This document shows, piece by piece, positions 9,882 to 18,970 of a stretch of 64,000 nt of DNA (position 1 is its first letter; each line of letters begins with the position of its first letter). The position numbers and the translations under genes were made by a program. The stretch comes from Sphingobacteriales bacterium. Lineage in GTDB: Bacteria > Bacteroidota > Bacteroidia > Chitinophagales > CAIOSU01. The stretch lies in the NCBI GenBank assembly GCA_027483645.1, contig JAIXUD010000009.1, forward strand, positions 552,814 through 616,813, written 5' to 3'. Below the pieces are notes generated by a model. The model made no database searches and was not told the origin of the DNA. It saw only the letters and a list, made by a program, of their open reading frames with translations.

Positions 9882-9943
9882 CTTCGGATTTTTGACTATA
9901 ACGGCAGATGCAAAAGATTATTACATGCGTAAATTACAAAATT

Positions 9944-11071
9944 TCACGCATAAAACTCCAATACTTTGCCAACTACAAAATCAACCTGCTCTTCCGTTAA
10001 ATCATAATAAAGCGGCAGGCGCACCAAGCAGTGAGAATAATGCTGGGTATTGGGCAGGTGCGTAGGTTCGCTATGCTGCAGGTGGAAGGGGCTTTTATGC
10101 AACGACAGATAATGGAACACCGCCTGCACACCATGCTCCTTAAGGTGGTTGATTAAGGCGATGCGCTCATCAGCAGTAGCGCAGATGAGGTAAAACACAT
10201 GCGCACTATGACTAGCATGTGCCGATACTACGGGTAGCTGTACCTGTTGCTGTACTTGCAAAATCCTCAGGGCATTGTAGTAGCGTTGCCACAGCTTGCG
10301 TCGGCGCTTTTGTATAGCATCTAGTTGCTCCAATTGTGCGAACAGAAATGCAGCGTTCAACTCCGATGGAGCAAATGAGGAGCCAGCATCAATCCATTCA
10401 TACTTATCTATCTCGCCCCTTAAGAATGCCGAACGGTTGGTGCCCTTTTCGCGAAGTACTTCCGCACGCTTAATAAATCGCTCATCATTTATCACCAAAG
10501 CACCGCCTTCGCCAGCTATCACATTCTTGGTAGCATGGAAAGAGAACGCAGCCAAGTGGCCCAACATACCAGCAGGCTTACCCTTATAATAGGTATCCAA
10601 AGCGTGTGCGGCATCTTCCACTACATACAGGCCATATTCTTCGGCAATTTCATTAATGGCATCCATTTCGCAAGGGATACCGGCATAGTGCACTACTACA
10701 ATAGCCTTGGTATTTGGGGTTACCAGGCTACGGATGCTCTCTGGGTCAATATTTGGGCCGTTGTTGGTGGAATCAGCAAAAAGTATCTTCGCCCCACGCA
10801 ACATAAAGGCATTGGCACTAGAAACAAACGTGTAGGAAGGCACTATCACTTCATCGCCAGGGCCAATATCCAGCAGCAGTGCGGCTAGCTCTAGCGCGTC
10901 GGTACAACTGGTGGTAAGCAGGCACTCCTTAAACCCAAACTTTTCTTTGAGCAAGTTTTGGCACTTAACCGTAAACTGCCCATCGCCCGATACGGCCCCA
11001 TCCTCAATGGCGGTTTGGATGTACCCTAACTCATTGCCCGTAATGTATGGTTTATTGAAAGGTATATCCAT
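9944..11071 (-). CDS. wecE: dTDP-4-amino-4,6-dideoxygalactose transaminase
   Basis: A PLP aminotransferase of 375 residues from the DegT/DnrJ/EryC1/StrS family, close in motif spacing and length to E. coli WecE/RffA. Visible hallmarks are PGDEVIVPSYTFVSSANAF, VVHYAGIPCEMDAI, VVEDAAHALDTYYKG, the PLP lysine Lys182 in FSFHATKNVIAGEGGA, and REKGTNRSAFLRGEIDKYEW. The reaction is amination of dTDP-4-keto-6-deoxyglucose for envelope polysaccharide. Other nucleotide-sugar genes are absent nearby, so it is a stand-alone gene here and its pathway lies elsewhere in the genome. The start ATG at 11071 gives the canonical IPFNKPYITGNEL N-terminus. Subfamily confidence is good; the exact sugar is inferred. 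Confidence 0.9.
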   Translation of the reverse strand: MDIPFNKPYITGNELGYIQTAIEDGAVSGDGQFTVKCQNLLKEKFGFKECLLTTSCTDALELAALLLDIGPGDEVIVPSYTFVSSANAFMLRGAKILFADSTNNGPNIDPESIRSLVTPNTKAIVVVHYAGIPCEMDAINEIAEEYGLYVVEDAAHALDTYYKGKPAGMLGHLAAFSFHATKNVIAGEGGALVINDERFIKRAEVLREKGTNRSAFLRGEIDKYEWIDAGSSFAPSELNAAFLFAQLEQLDAIQKRRRKLWQRYYNALRILQVQQQVQLPVVSAHASHSAHVFYLICATADERIALINHLKEHGVQAVFHYLSLHKSPFHLQHSEPTHLPNTQHYSHCLVRLPLYYDLTEEQVDFVVGKVLEFYA

Positions 11072-11133
11072 GCGGAATAGCCCCGTTGGCGGAAACTTGA
11101 TAAAAATACTAAAATCTATTGTGATGCTGCAAA

Positions 11134-12792
11134 CTAGCGTATTACCGTAAGTGGACCGGTAAGTACTTCGTTTATGTTATCCAGCTTTATGAGGTAATAA
11201 TAAGTACCTGCAGGCGATTCGGTGCCGTTGTAGGTTCCATCCCAATTGCGGGTATATGGACCTTGGCGGTACATTTCGCTACCCCATCGGTTGAGGATAA
11301 TAATTTCGTTGTTGGGATATAGACTCAGGTTACGTATGTTCCAGTTATCATTGGCCCCATCGCCGTTAGGTGTTATAGCATTAGGGATAAATAGTACCTC
11401 TCTAGGGTCAATCTCAGGACTGGTATATATCCAAACCGTATCCCCGGCTTTACAGCCAAACTCATTGGTAACGGTAAGCAAGAACTTAGTATCCTCAAAC
11501 ACATTCGCCAATGGATTTTGGCAAGTTGCGCAATTAATTACTGTATCGGGCGTCCATAGGTAATCTAGCCCTCCGTTGCCCTGAAGGGTAACATCGGCAC
11601 CAAAATATACAGTGGTATCAAGGCCAGCATCTGGCACTGGCACTGCCCAAGCGGTAAGTAAGCTACCACTACCGTAAGCAATACAAGTAGTATCAACACC
11701 AATCGCCCAAATAGAATCGCCGCTGTTGAGGGTATTTACAATATAGGTATTGATATTGCTATCCTGCACCAGCTCGGTTCCATTGTAAAACTGGTAGCCC
11801 ACAAAGCGCTCATCAATGGTAAAGGTGATAGTATCTCCAAAGCAAAATTCATCAAGGCCATTCACTTCAAATGGTTTGCTCACATTGCCGAGGGCAAATG
11901 CAGGTAGGGCAAAGTCGGCCCAATTGGTCACCTCCAAAGTGCTAAATGGCGCACCGATGATATTGCTTACCGTGCCTACATCTTCCCACTGTGGTTGGTT
12001 TTGCCAATGTAGGATATTTTCAAAAGCGCCGTCAGCCACATCATCATAGTAGAAACGTAAAGACGCTGGGTTGCTGCCCGAGGTTTGGCTGAAAATGCGA
12101 TGATAATAATTTTCGTTCACAACGCAAATAGTTGGTTGGCGCACTTCCGTATCGAAGCCTTCAGTGGTTGCTAGCACATTGGCCATGCGTACTTTATAAA
12201 CCCAAGCACTACCCAGCGATGGCGTAACCATTACCGGGCGGTAGCGGGCAGTGCCTAAACTTGACCCAACAGGGTACCAGTACTCACCAGTGCTGTTAGT
12301 AAAGCGGGCGAGGCCACCGTTTTCCAAACTGCTTACAAAGCCATCACCAATGTTAGTTACGGCGGTAAGTGCTGCATTGGTAACTGTAACGGTGTTTGTA
12401 TCAAGGCTGAATTCTTTATCGTTTAGCAGTAGCTCTTCGTCCACTACCACATCTAAGTCGCCATATTTGTTGTTGGTGCCGCGCAAATCGAGCCTACCGA
12501 AGTGGGTTACATCATTGCCTTGTATGCGCTGTGCATCGCCATCGAGTATCACTGTTCCTCCAGCATTGGCGTTGAAGCCCGTATTGCCGGCATCATTTAT
12601 CCAGTTGCCATACAAAAAAATACTATCGGTATTGTCTACAATGCCTGCATCGGTGCTTATGTAATCGCCATGTACAGAGATAAAAGCGCCATCTTTGATA
12701 GAGATGAGCGCACCTTTATTGCTTACCGAAAGCTGGGCAAATGCCGAGCCGAAAGCGAGTATAGAGCAAAGGAGGAGGAGAAACTGTTTCAC
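11134..12792 (-). CDS. Secreted protein with gliding-motility-type C-terminal domain (T9SS type B, CHU_C)
   Basis: A 552-residue surface protein. A signal peptide (about 1-19, ending AFAQ) is followed by a Bacteroidetes-type region with a repeated GDYIS/GNWIN pattern (about 25-130). An Ig/PKD-like part holds ITFTIDERFVGYQFY, and a classical CHU_C domain fills the last 85 residues: LFIPNAITPNGDGANDNW, LNRWGSEMYR, WDGTYNG and PAGTYYYLIKLD. CHU_C (TIGR04131) is the type B sorting signal of the type IX secretion system, so the protein is exported across the outer membrane. No enzymatic domain is visible. The gene is probably monocistronic: 62 bases separate it from wecE on the same strand, and a repeat-bearing gap lies upstream. 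Confidence 0.9.
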   Translation of the reverse strand: MKQFLLLLCSILAFGSAFAQLSVSNKGALISIKDGAFISVHGDYISTDAGIVDNTDSIFLYGNWINDAGNTGFNANAGGTVILDGDAQRIQGNDVTHFGRLDLRGTNNKYGDLDVVVDEELLLNDKEFSLDTNTVTVTNAALTAVTNIGDGFVSSLENGGLARFTNSTGEYWYPVGSSLGTARYRPVMVTPSLGSAWVYKVRMANVLATTEGFDTEVRQPTICVVNENYYHRIFSQTSGSNPASLRFYYDDVADGAFENILHWQNQPQWEDVGTVSNIIGAPFSTLEVTNWADFALPAFALGNVSKPFEVNGLDEFCFGDTITFTIDERFVGYQFYNGTELVQDSNINTYIVNTLNSGDSIWAIGVDTTCIAYGSGSLLTAWAVPVPDAGLDTTVYFGADVTLQGNGGLDYLWTPDTVINCATCQNPLANVFEDTKFLLTVTNEFGCKAGDTVWIYTSPEIDPREVLFIPNAITPNGDGANDNWNIRNLSLYPNNEIIILNRWGSEMYRQGPYTRNWDGTYNGTESPAGTYYYLIKLDNINEVLTGPLTVIR

Positions 12793-12937
12793 TAGAACAC
12801 TAAGTTACGCAAAAGACAAAAACTTTTCATAAATCGTCTTGAAATTAAAGAGTTAATGTTGGGGAGAATAGTTGCTTGGTGAGATGAAAGAAAAAAAATC
12901 TTATGGTACACCGCAGACCGACGTACCTTATTAAGGG

Positions 12938-12990
12938 TTCCCCAACGGGGCTAAGTATATTAGCATAGGGCTTTTCCGCCTTATGTACGG
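12938..12990. repeat. Dispersed hairpin element, copy 1 (partial)
   Basis: This stretch of the 290-base gap between divergent genes is near-identical to 43638-43690. It holds a CCCC-aac-GGGG mini-hairpin, the shared core TATATTAGCATAGGGC, and a stem CATAGGGC paired with GCCTTATG across a six-base loop. The pairing contains one G-U where the other copy has G-C, so the structure rather than the exact sequence is kept. No protein is encoded. The rest of the gap (12793-12937) shows nothing I can name. Confidence 0.7.
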
Positions 12991-13054
12991 AATGGAAAGC
13001 ACCTTAACTAATAACCTTAACACAGCTGCGCTCATACAAAGCAAGCTTCTTGTT

Positions 13055-13062
13055 TATCTTTG
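13055..13062 (+). promoter_or_regulatory. Bacteroidota -7 promoter box upstream of e(P4) phosphatase
   Basis: TATCTTTG matches the TAnnTTTG consensus exactly and sits 20 bases before the ATG at 13083. No good -33 TTG element is seen at the usual spacing, so confidence is moderate. Confidence 0.45.
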
Positions 13063-13082
13063 CCTGCAGCTAACCTATCGAT

Positions 13083-13907
13083 ATGAAAAATTACCTCCAA
13101 TATGCCTTTGCGGCAGTTGTATTATTTACCGCTTGCAACCAAGAGCCTGCAACAGCGCCGATAGCTACAGAAGCGCCCGCCCCAAGCCCTTACAAAGATT
13201 CCGAATTTACGGTGCAGGCTATTTTGTACCACCAATTTGGCTCGGAGTACCGCGCTTTGTGCTACCAAGGGTATAACTTGGCCACTGAAAGGCTTATGGC
13301 AATTGTAAAAGCAAAACCTAAAGGCAAGCTGGCCATCATCACCGACCTTGACGAAACTGTGGTGGATAATAGCTACTACAATACTTGGCTGGTAAACGAA
13401 GGCGCCCTATACACCCCTGAAACCTGGAAACAGTGGACGGCTGAAAGCAAAGCCACTTTGGTACCGGGCAGCTTGGCTTTCTTTAAATTGGCCGACTCGT
13501 TGGGCGTTGAGATATTTTATGTATCCAACAGGGGTGTTGATGAATATAAGGCAACCCTAAAAAACATGCAAGAGCTGGGAATGCCGCAATTGGATAGCAG
13601 CCACTTTTACCTAAAAACCACTACCAGCGGCAAAGAAGAACGCAGGCAGAGCGTTGCAGCGTTGGGGTATGAAGTGGTAATGTTTTTGGGCGATAACCTT
13701 AACGACTTTTCGATGGCATTTGAGAAGCAGACCAACGAACGCCGCCATGCAATTGCTGATAGCTTGGAGGGAAGATTTGGCAAGGACTTTATCATCTTCC
13801 CGAATGCGATATACGGGGAGTGGGAAGTGGCACTGTACGATTACAACCATAAATTGACTGCTGCCGAAAAAGACTCCATCAGGAAGTCGGTATTAAAGGG
13901 ATTTTAA
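13083..13907 (+). CDS. 5'-nucleotidase, lipoprotein e(P4) family (class C acid phosphatase)
   Basis: A 274-residue lipoprotein. The lipobox LFTAC puts the acylated Cys at 18, so the mature protein is envelope-anchored. The body is a HAD-superfamily class C acid phosphatase: the nucleophile and acid/base Asp88 and Asp90 in ITDLDETVVDNS, the middle motif FYVSNRG, and the late motif FLGDNLNDF. Members dephosphorylate nucleoside monophosphates, and NMN in Haemophilus, at the cell surface. Length and motif order are normal for the family. The annotated ATG directly precedes a typical signal peptide. It is a single gene; the neighbour at 13939 is on the opposite strand. Confidence 0.93.
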   Translation: MKNYLQYAFAAVVLFTACNQEPATAPIATEAPAPSPYKDSEFTVQAILYHQFGSEYRALCYQGYNLATERLMAIVKAKPKGKLAIITDLDETVVDNSYYNTWLVNEGALYTPETWKQWTAESKATLVPGSLAFFKLADSLGVEIFYVSNRGVDEYKATLKNMQELGMPQLDSSHFYLKTTTSGKEERRQSVAALGYEVVMFLGDNLNDFSMAFEKQTNERRHAIADSLEGRFGKDFIIFPNAIYGEWEVALYDYNHKLTAAEKDSIRKSVLKGF

Positions 13908-13938
13908 TATGGAGTCAAACGGTTTTTTGTGCTCCATT

Positions 13939-14139
13939 TTAAGCTGAATATTGGTACTGCGGGCGATTATCTCGAAGGTATTCATCGAACTCAATAACCA
14001 ATTCGGAAAGGTCTTGAGCATGTGCCACATGTCGCATCTCTTCTGCAAGCGCAAACTGACCCTGCCTGCAATAGGTATAGAAACGGTTCCTAATTAGGTG
14101 CAGCATTATGTCATCTTGTCCGTAGCACATCAGTATCAT
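13939..14139 (-). CDS. Small hypothetical protein
   Basis: A 66-residue ORF starting at the ATG at 14139 (MILMCYGQDD). A longer frame back to 14220 would add an unlikely Cys/Trp-rich N-terminus. The sequence is mixed charged and helical (LAEEMRHVAHAQDLSELVIEFDEYL), which looks like a real soluble protein rather than a chance ORF. No family is recognised. It lies between two plus-strand genes and converges on the phosphatase gene (31 bases apart). Confidence 0.5.
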   Translation of the reverse strand: MILMCYGQDDIMLHLIRNRFYTYCRQGQFALAEEMRHVAHAQDLSELVIEFDEYLRDNRPQYQYSA

Positions 14140-14338
14140 AGTATTGTTTTTGTAAAGGTCACCATAGCACCAGCAACTACAAAAGCAATCTTTATGATCT
14201 TTAGGAAGTCTAAGGGCCAAAATAGCGTTTCAAATCCTTATTAAAATGCCATTTGTGAGCAGTAAGACTATTGAATACGAGATGATTATGGAAATATGTA
14301 CTTTTAAGGCAAATGAGCTATTTTTAAGTGTTTATTCT

Positions 14339-15496
14339 ATGAAAAAGGCATCATTATTCTGCTTTTTGGCCTGCATACTGCTACATTCTTGCCAAACTAA
14401 TGAAGCAAAGATCACTGCCGATGGCTTTCGGGAATTTAAGCCAGGGTACTTTTGCCAACTAGAAGCGGTGGCCGTTGTTGGAGACACTATCATTATCGCC
14501 GGCTCTTATATACCTGAGGAGGACCCAAACTTAACTATACAGCCAGTACATTCATATTTGGCAGCCTTTGGCATGGATGGTGAGTTATATTGGGAGCAAA
14601 AGCCAGAGGTGGCTGATTATATTAGCTGGCAACAGTTGCTCCCATTGGCTAATGGGGGTATAAATGTAATTGGTATTGAAGAATCTCCAATAAATGGCTA
14701 CGCCACGCATATCCAACAAGTAAACTTAAAAACCACCCGATTACAGCACTTTAAGCGCGTACCTGAAAAAGACTTGCCTGTAATAAATGATGCAGCCCTA
14801 AATAGTACCAATGAAACAGTTCTTCTTAAAACAATAAGGAACGATACAATGCAATGCAGCGATGTTCAGGTTATTGGTATTGAATTTGTTCGAGACATTC
14901 TCCCCGATTGTAGAAAGGGGCAATTGCAGCAAGCTAAATTTACAAGAGAATTTACTGCTTCCCTGGAATACCTTATTGCATACGGAAATGAAACATGGAC
15001 CACTGAATTGTATTTCTATACCACAACGCAACTTCCATGGCAAATTCCACTGCCAAAGGAGTTTTCCCAAAATCTAGTGAACAATATTGAATATCAAAAT
15101 TCAAAACACATTTTACTTGGCACAACCACCAAAAATGCCCAAGGCCCCTGCCTTTGGAAATCGGGAACCGATAGCACCTGGCAGCATACTTGCCTTGAAT
15201 ATTGGCCCCTGCACGGTACTGCGCAGCTCTTGCAATACAACGATTGCACTTTAATGGCCTTCAGCGCAGCCGATACCGTGAAGGCTTCGGCTAGCTATCT
15301 AGTAATGTTTGATAAGGACTTAAAGGTGATATGGGAACAAGAAATCTCTCGAACGGAAGTTTTTGTAATTAAGGATTTGGCCGTTCAGCACGATAACATA
15401 ATTGTAGCAGGCACCATCGAAACCGAAGGCAAAGGCTCATCCATGGCCGTGAAAGTGATTACACTGCCCTCATCAAAGTGCAATACACTTTATTAG
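14339..15496 (+). CDS. Hypothetical lipoprotein
   Basis: Starting at the ATG at 14339, the protein (385 residues) opens with a clear lipoprotein signal: MKKASLFCFLACILLHSCQ, with the acylated Cys at the end of LLHSC. The longer frame from 14246 would bury this signal behind 31 residues, so the internal start is preferred. The body is beta-rich with recurring strand patterns (VAVVGDTIIIAGSY, HDNIIVAGTIE, SYLVMFDKDLKVIWEQEI), which resembles a beta-propeller of the kind found in many secreted Bacteroidetes proteins. No catalytic motif is seen. The function is unknown. Confidence 0.75.
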   Translation: MKKASLFCFLACILLHSCQTNEAKITADGFREFKPGYFCQLEAVAVVGDTIIIAGSYIPEEDPNLTIQPVHSYLAAFGMDGELYWEQKPEVADYISWQQLLPLANGGINVIGIEESPINGYATHIQQVNLKTTRLQHFKRVPEKDLPVINDAALNSTNETVLLKTIRNDTMQCSDVQVIGIEFVRDILPDCRKGQLQQAKFTREFTASLEYLIAYGNETWTTELYFYTTTQLPWQIPLPKEFSQNLVNNIEYQNSKHILLGTTTKNAQGPCLWKSGTDSTWQHTCLEYWPLHGTAQLLQYNDCTLMAFSAADTVKASASYLVMFDKDLKVIWEQEISRTEVFVIKDLAVQHDNIIVAGTIETEGKGSSMAVKVITLPSSKCNTLY

Positions 15497-15578
15497 CTCG
15501 CTATTTTCAGCCAAAAATTATTTAATATTGGCTTTTCCATAAAATTTCTGGTAACTTTTGGCTAATCAATCCTCAACT

Positions 15579-16103
15579 ATGAAACTACAATTTAACAGAA
15601 CTGATAAAAAAATATCTTGGTTGGACATTATTATGGCCGTCGTGTTGATTCCTTTAATATCATTTATGACAACTGCTTTCAACTCCAACGACATTAACCA
15701 TGACCCCAAAACAGACCTATACTGGCTGGTAGGCACTTGGGAAAATGCTGATAAAGCTGGTTTTTTTGAGAAGTGGGATTATGGCGTGAACGCCCTTACA
15801 GGAAAAGGCTACTCCATAAAAAAAGATAAAGAAAAGCTTGTTGAAACCTTGTCAATTACTTCGCAAGGTCATTCTTTGTTTTACCATGCAACGGTAGAAG
15901 GACAAAACGATGGTAAAACCATCACTTTCAAACTCACAAAAGCGGAAAATAATAGCTTCACATTTAGTAACCCCGAGCACGATTTCCCGCAGGATATTAC
16001 TTACACCAAAGTGAGCAACGAAGCATTTAAGGCCGTGCTAACAGCCAAAGGCCCGAAAGGCGATGCGGTGTCAGTTACTTTAAACATGAAAAAAGTAAAG
16101 TAA
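15579..16103 (+). CDS. DUF6265-family protein with N-terminal membrane anchor
   Basis: A 174-residue protein from the ATG at 15579; an upstream TTG would add seven residues without support. A hydrophobic segment (about 14-36, WLDIIMAVVLIPLISFMTTAF) acts as signal or anchor. It is followed by a lipocalin-like beta-barrel domain with the DUF6265 hallmarks LVGTWENADKAGFFEKW, and later FSNPEHDFPQDITY. The family is found across Bacteroidetes and its role is unknown. It lies 82 bases after the lipoprotein gene and converges on the MarR regulator. Confidence 0.8.
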   Translation: MKLQFNRTDKKISWLDIIMAVVLIPLISFMTTAFNSNDINHDPKTDLYWLVGTWENADKAGFFEKWDYGVNALTGKGYSIKKDKEKLVETLSITSQGHSLFYHATVEGQNDGKTITFKLTKAENNSFTFSNPEHDFPQDITYTKVSNEAFKAVLTAKGPKGDAVSVTLNMKKVK

Positions 16104-16124
16104 CAAGCTCTTGAGCAAGGGCAA

Positions 16125-16574
16125 TTAACCCCGCAACCTATCCAACACCTCATTCACCATCCGCGCTTCCGATTCAGTAATTATTTGGATGCGCTTTTCG
16201 ATTTGAGCAACAGTATCCTCTAGTGTTTTAAGTAATTCCAAGCCCTTTTCCGTAATGATAACATCTGCTTGGCGACGGTCGCTATCGTTTTCCTTGCGCA
16301 CCACTAGCCCCTTTTGCTTTAGCTTTTCTACCAACCTTGATGCATTGCTCATCTTGTCGAGCATGCGTTCAATAAGTAAATTGATAGTGGCGGGATTGGG
16401 GTATTGGCCGCGCAGGATGCGTAGCACATTATACTGCTGCAGGGTAAGCCCGTTGGGTTTCAACAAGTCGGCATGCATCGATTTTACCCAACTACCGGTA
16501 TAGATAAGATTTACCAGCAGTTTATGCTGTTCAGTTTTAAACTGCTTTTGCTTTATCTCGTCCTCCAGGCGCAT
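16125..16574 (-). CDS. MarR-family transcriptional regulator
   Basis: A 149-residue winged-helix regulator. The recognition region is NGLTLQQYNVLRILRG, then PATINLLIERMLDKMSNASRLVEKLKQKGLVVRKENDSDRRQADVIITEKG, the classical MarR helix-turn-helix and wing with the DxRxxxxxxT pattern. It binds DNA as a dimer and usually represses genes close to itself. The upstream neighbour on the same strand is the DUF4412 gene, 11 bases away, so the two likely form one transcript. No operator palindrome stands out. Confidence 0.9.
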   Translation of the reverse strand: MRLEDEIKQKQFKTEQHKLLVNLIYTGSWVKSMHADLLKPNGLTLQQYNVLRILRGQYPNPATINLLIERMLDKMSNASRLVEKLKQKGLVVRKENDSDRRQADVIITEKGLELLKTLEDTVAQIEKRIQIITESEARMVNEVLDRLRG

Positions 16575-16585
16575 ATAAGCTAGGC

Positions 16586-17248
16586 TTACCTGCCGATTTT
16601 CTTCGGGTCGAAGGCTTCTACGGTATAGCCTGCAGGTATGGCAAAAATGCTGCCTGGGTCGCCCTCTTTAATATTGGTAGCAGTCATTACCATCGTAAAA
16701 CCCATGCCATTTTGCTTTACTTCCAACTCAATCTTTAAAGGCAATCCTTTAATTTTATCAGTAAAGGCTGCCAAAGCCTCCATATTATCTACATTTTTGG
16801 GCATTATGGGTTGTAGCGCTTTTGCTGCCCAAATATATTGGGTCATAGTACCTTGCTCACTAACAATTACAACTTTGTACTTATCGCAGCTATAGCCTAG
16901 TATATCTACTTTTTCGCCAGTTTCGGTAATGGTAATGTTCGATTTTTTATCGTCGCTAGCGCTTATCTCTTGCGCTTTTTTAGACGGAACGCTTATTACA
17001 TATGTTTTATTCTCCTTGGCAAGGTACAACACATCTGCTTGGCCGCCCATCATGCCACCGGTGGTTTCCATTTTAAAGTTACCGTTGCCGTAATGGTAAA
17101 GTTGCTTATTGGGCAACATGCTAGCAAATGCGGCTACGCCATCGCCTTTATACTCAACATTAAAGGAAACAGTACCGTTAAATTTGGTTTGTGCAATAGC
17201 AGCTGCACCAATCATTGTAATTATCAATACTATTAATAGCTTTTTCAT
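16586..17248 (-). CDS. DUF4412 domain-containing secreted protein
   Basis: A 220-residue protein with a signal peptide (about 1-19, MKKLLIVLIITMIGAAAIAQ) and a DUF4412-type beta-rich body: FNGTVSFNVEYKGDG near the N-terminus, VDILGYSCDKYKVV in the middle and a C-terminal IFAIPAGYTVEAFDP. The pattern of a short processed peptide followed by antiparallel strands fits a periplasmic or outer-membrane-associated LolA/LolB-like fold. The biochemical role is unknown. It lies immediately upstream of the MarR gene and is the first gene of that transcript. Confidence 0.85.
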   Translation of the reverse strand: MKKLLIVLIITMIGAAAIAQTKFNGTVSFNVEYKGDGVAAFASMLPNKQLYHYGNGNFKMETTGGMMGGQADVLYLAKENKTYVISVPSKKAQEISASDDKKSNITITETGEKVDILGYSCDKYKVVIVSEQGTMTQYIWAAKALQPIMPKNVDNMEALAAFTDKIKGLPLKIELEVKQNGMGFTMVMTATNIKEGDPGSIFAIPAGYTVEAFDPKKIGR

Positions 17249-17414
17249 AGGGATATGGTTTCAATATCTGTACCAAAAATAATAAATCCCAGCACAATTT
17301 AGTTATTAGTTAATGGTTATTGGTTTTAATGCGCGTTTTTGGCAACGCTTAGGAGTACGCACAACCGTGGAAAACTCAACATTATTTCCACTCCAATCCA
17401 AAGCATTTTTTGCC

Positions 17415-17422
17415 TATTTTTG
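17415..17422 (+). promoter_or_regulatory. Bacteroidota -7 box directly before guaA
   Basis: TATTTTTG matches TAnnTTTG exactly and ends seven bases before the guaA ATG at 17429. Transcription from this box would begin at or beside the start codon, so the guaA mRNA may be nearly leaderless. There is no convincing -33 TTG. Confidence 0.45.
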
Positions 17423-17428
17423 CACCTT

Positions 17429-18970
17429 ATGCACGAAAAAATTCTCATCGTCGATTTCGGTTCGCAATACACGCAATTAATCGCCCGTAGGGTGCGCGAA
17501 CTCAATGTTTACAGTGAAATTGTTCCCTACACCAAAGTCCCAAAGCTGGATGATACCATCAAAGGTGTTATACTCTCCGGTAGCCCGTGTAGCGTGAACC
17601 AAGAGAACGCGCCAGATGTGGATGCCGATGCTTTGCTTAACCACCGCCCTGTATTGGGTGTTTGCTATGGTGCGCAGCTTTTGGCAAAAAAACTAGGCGG
17701 CGAGGTAACCCCAAGCAGCACCCGCGAATATGGCCGTGCCAACTTGGATACCATACATAGCAAAGACACCATTTTTAAAGGTATTAGCGACGGCACCCAA
17801 GTATGGATGAGCCACGGCGATACCGTGACCCGCCTGCCCGAGCAGTTTGAGCTATTGGCTAGTACCCGCAGCATCAATATTGCGGCCTACCAGAGTAAGC
17901 CGGGCGCTTACAAATTCCCGGTATTCGGCTTGCAGTTCCATCCAGAGGTTTACCACTCGTTGGAAGGTAGCATGTTGTTGAAGGATTTTGTGATTGACAC
18001 CTGTGGCTGCACTGGCGACTGGACCCCAGCATCGTTTGTTGATGATACCGTAGCACAGATAAAAGCCACTGTTGGCAACGATAAAGTTGTTCTCGGCCTT
18101 TCGGGCGGAGTGGATAGTACTGTTGCGGCCATATTGCTGCACAAGGCTATCGGCCACAACCTTTATTGCGTGTTTGTAAACAACGGTGTGCTGCGCAAAG
18201 GCGAGTTTGATAGCGTACTAGAAAGTTATAAAGGACTTGGCTTGAACGTAATAGGTGCAGATGCATCTGACGATTTTATTAACGGCCTAGAAGGGGTAAG
18301 CGACCCGGAAACGAAGCGCAAGATTATCGGCAAAACGTTTATTGATGTTTTCGACCGCGAGGCGCATAGCATACAAGATGTAAAGTGGCTGGGCCAAGGC
18401 ACCATCTACCCTGACGTTATCGAGTCGGTATCCGTACATGGGCCATCGGTTACTATTAAGAGCCACCACAACGTGGGTGGTTTGCCAGAGCGTATGGGCT
18501 TAAAAATTATTGAGCCGCTTCGCAACCTGTTTAAAGACGAAGTGCGCCGCGTAGGGCGCGAATTGAGCATACCCGAGAACATATTGAATCGCCACCCCTT
18601 CCCTGGGCCAGGCTTGGCGATACGCATTATTGGTGCCATAAGCCGCGAAAAGATTACCATTTTGCAGGAGGCTGATGCCATCTTCATTAACAACCTAAAA
18701 AAGCACAACCTATACAACGAAGTATGGCAAGCGGGCGTAATGCTGCTACCTGTGCAGAGCGTAGGCGTAATGGGCGATGAGCGCACCTACGAAAGTGTGG
18801 TTGCATTGCGTGCCGTAACCAGCACCGATGGCATGACAGCCGACTGGTGCCACCTGCCGTACGAGTTTTTGGCAGAGGTGAGCAACGAGATTATCAATAA
18901 AGTGAAAGGAATAAACCGTGTAGTATATGACATCAGCTCGAAACCACCGTCTACTATTGAGTGGGAGTAA
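17429..18970 (+). CDS. guaA: GMP synthase (glutamine-hydrolysing)
   Basis: A 513-residue enzyme that converts XMP, glutamine and ATP to GMP, the last step of guanylate synthesis. The N-terminal class I glutamine amidotransferase domain carries the nucleophile Cys79 ([15 protein letters not shown]) and [12 protein letters not shown]. The ATP-pyrophosphatase domain has the P-loop LSGGVDST (about 224-231), and the C-terminal dimerisation domain ends in [11 protein letters not shown], the canonical terminus. The start at 17429 ([20 protein letters not shown]) is chosen because the frame upstream does not resemble the family. The next gene begins inside its last 44 bases in another frame. Confidence 0.98.
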   Translation: MHEKILIVDFGSQYTQLIARRVRELNVYSEIVPYTKVPKLDDTIKGVILSGSPCSVNQENAPDVDADALLNHRPVLGVCYGAQLLAKKLGGEVTPSSTREYGRANLDTIHSKDTIFKGISDGTQVWMSHGDTVTRLPEQFELLASTRSINIAAYQSKPGAYKFPVFGLQFHPEVYHSLEGSMLLKDFVIDTCGCTGDWTPASFVDDTVAQIKATVGNDKVVLGLSGGVDSTVAAILLHKAIGHNLYCVFVNNGVLRKGEFDSVLESYKGLGLNVIGADASDDFINGLEGVSDPETKRKIIGKTFIDVFDREAHSIQDVKWLGQGTIYPDVIESVSVHGPSVTIKSHHNVGGLPERMGLKIIEPLRNLFKDEVRRVGRELSIPENILNRHPFPGPGLAIRIIGAISREKITILQEADAIFINNLKKHNLYNEVWQAGVMLLPVQSVGVMGDERTYESVVALRAVTSTDGMTADWCHLPYEFLAEVSNEIINKVKGINRVVYDISSKPPSTIEWE

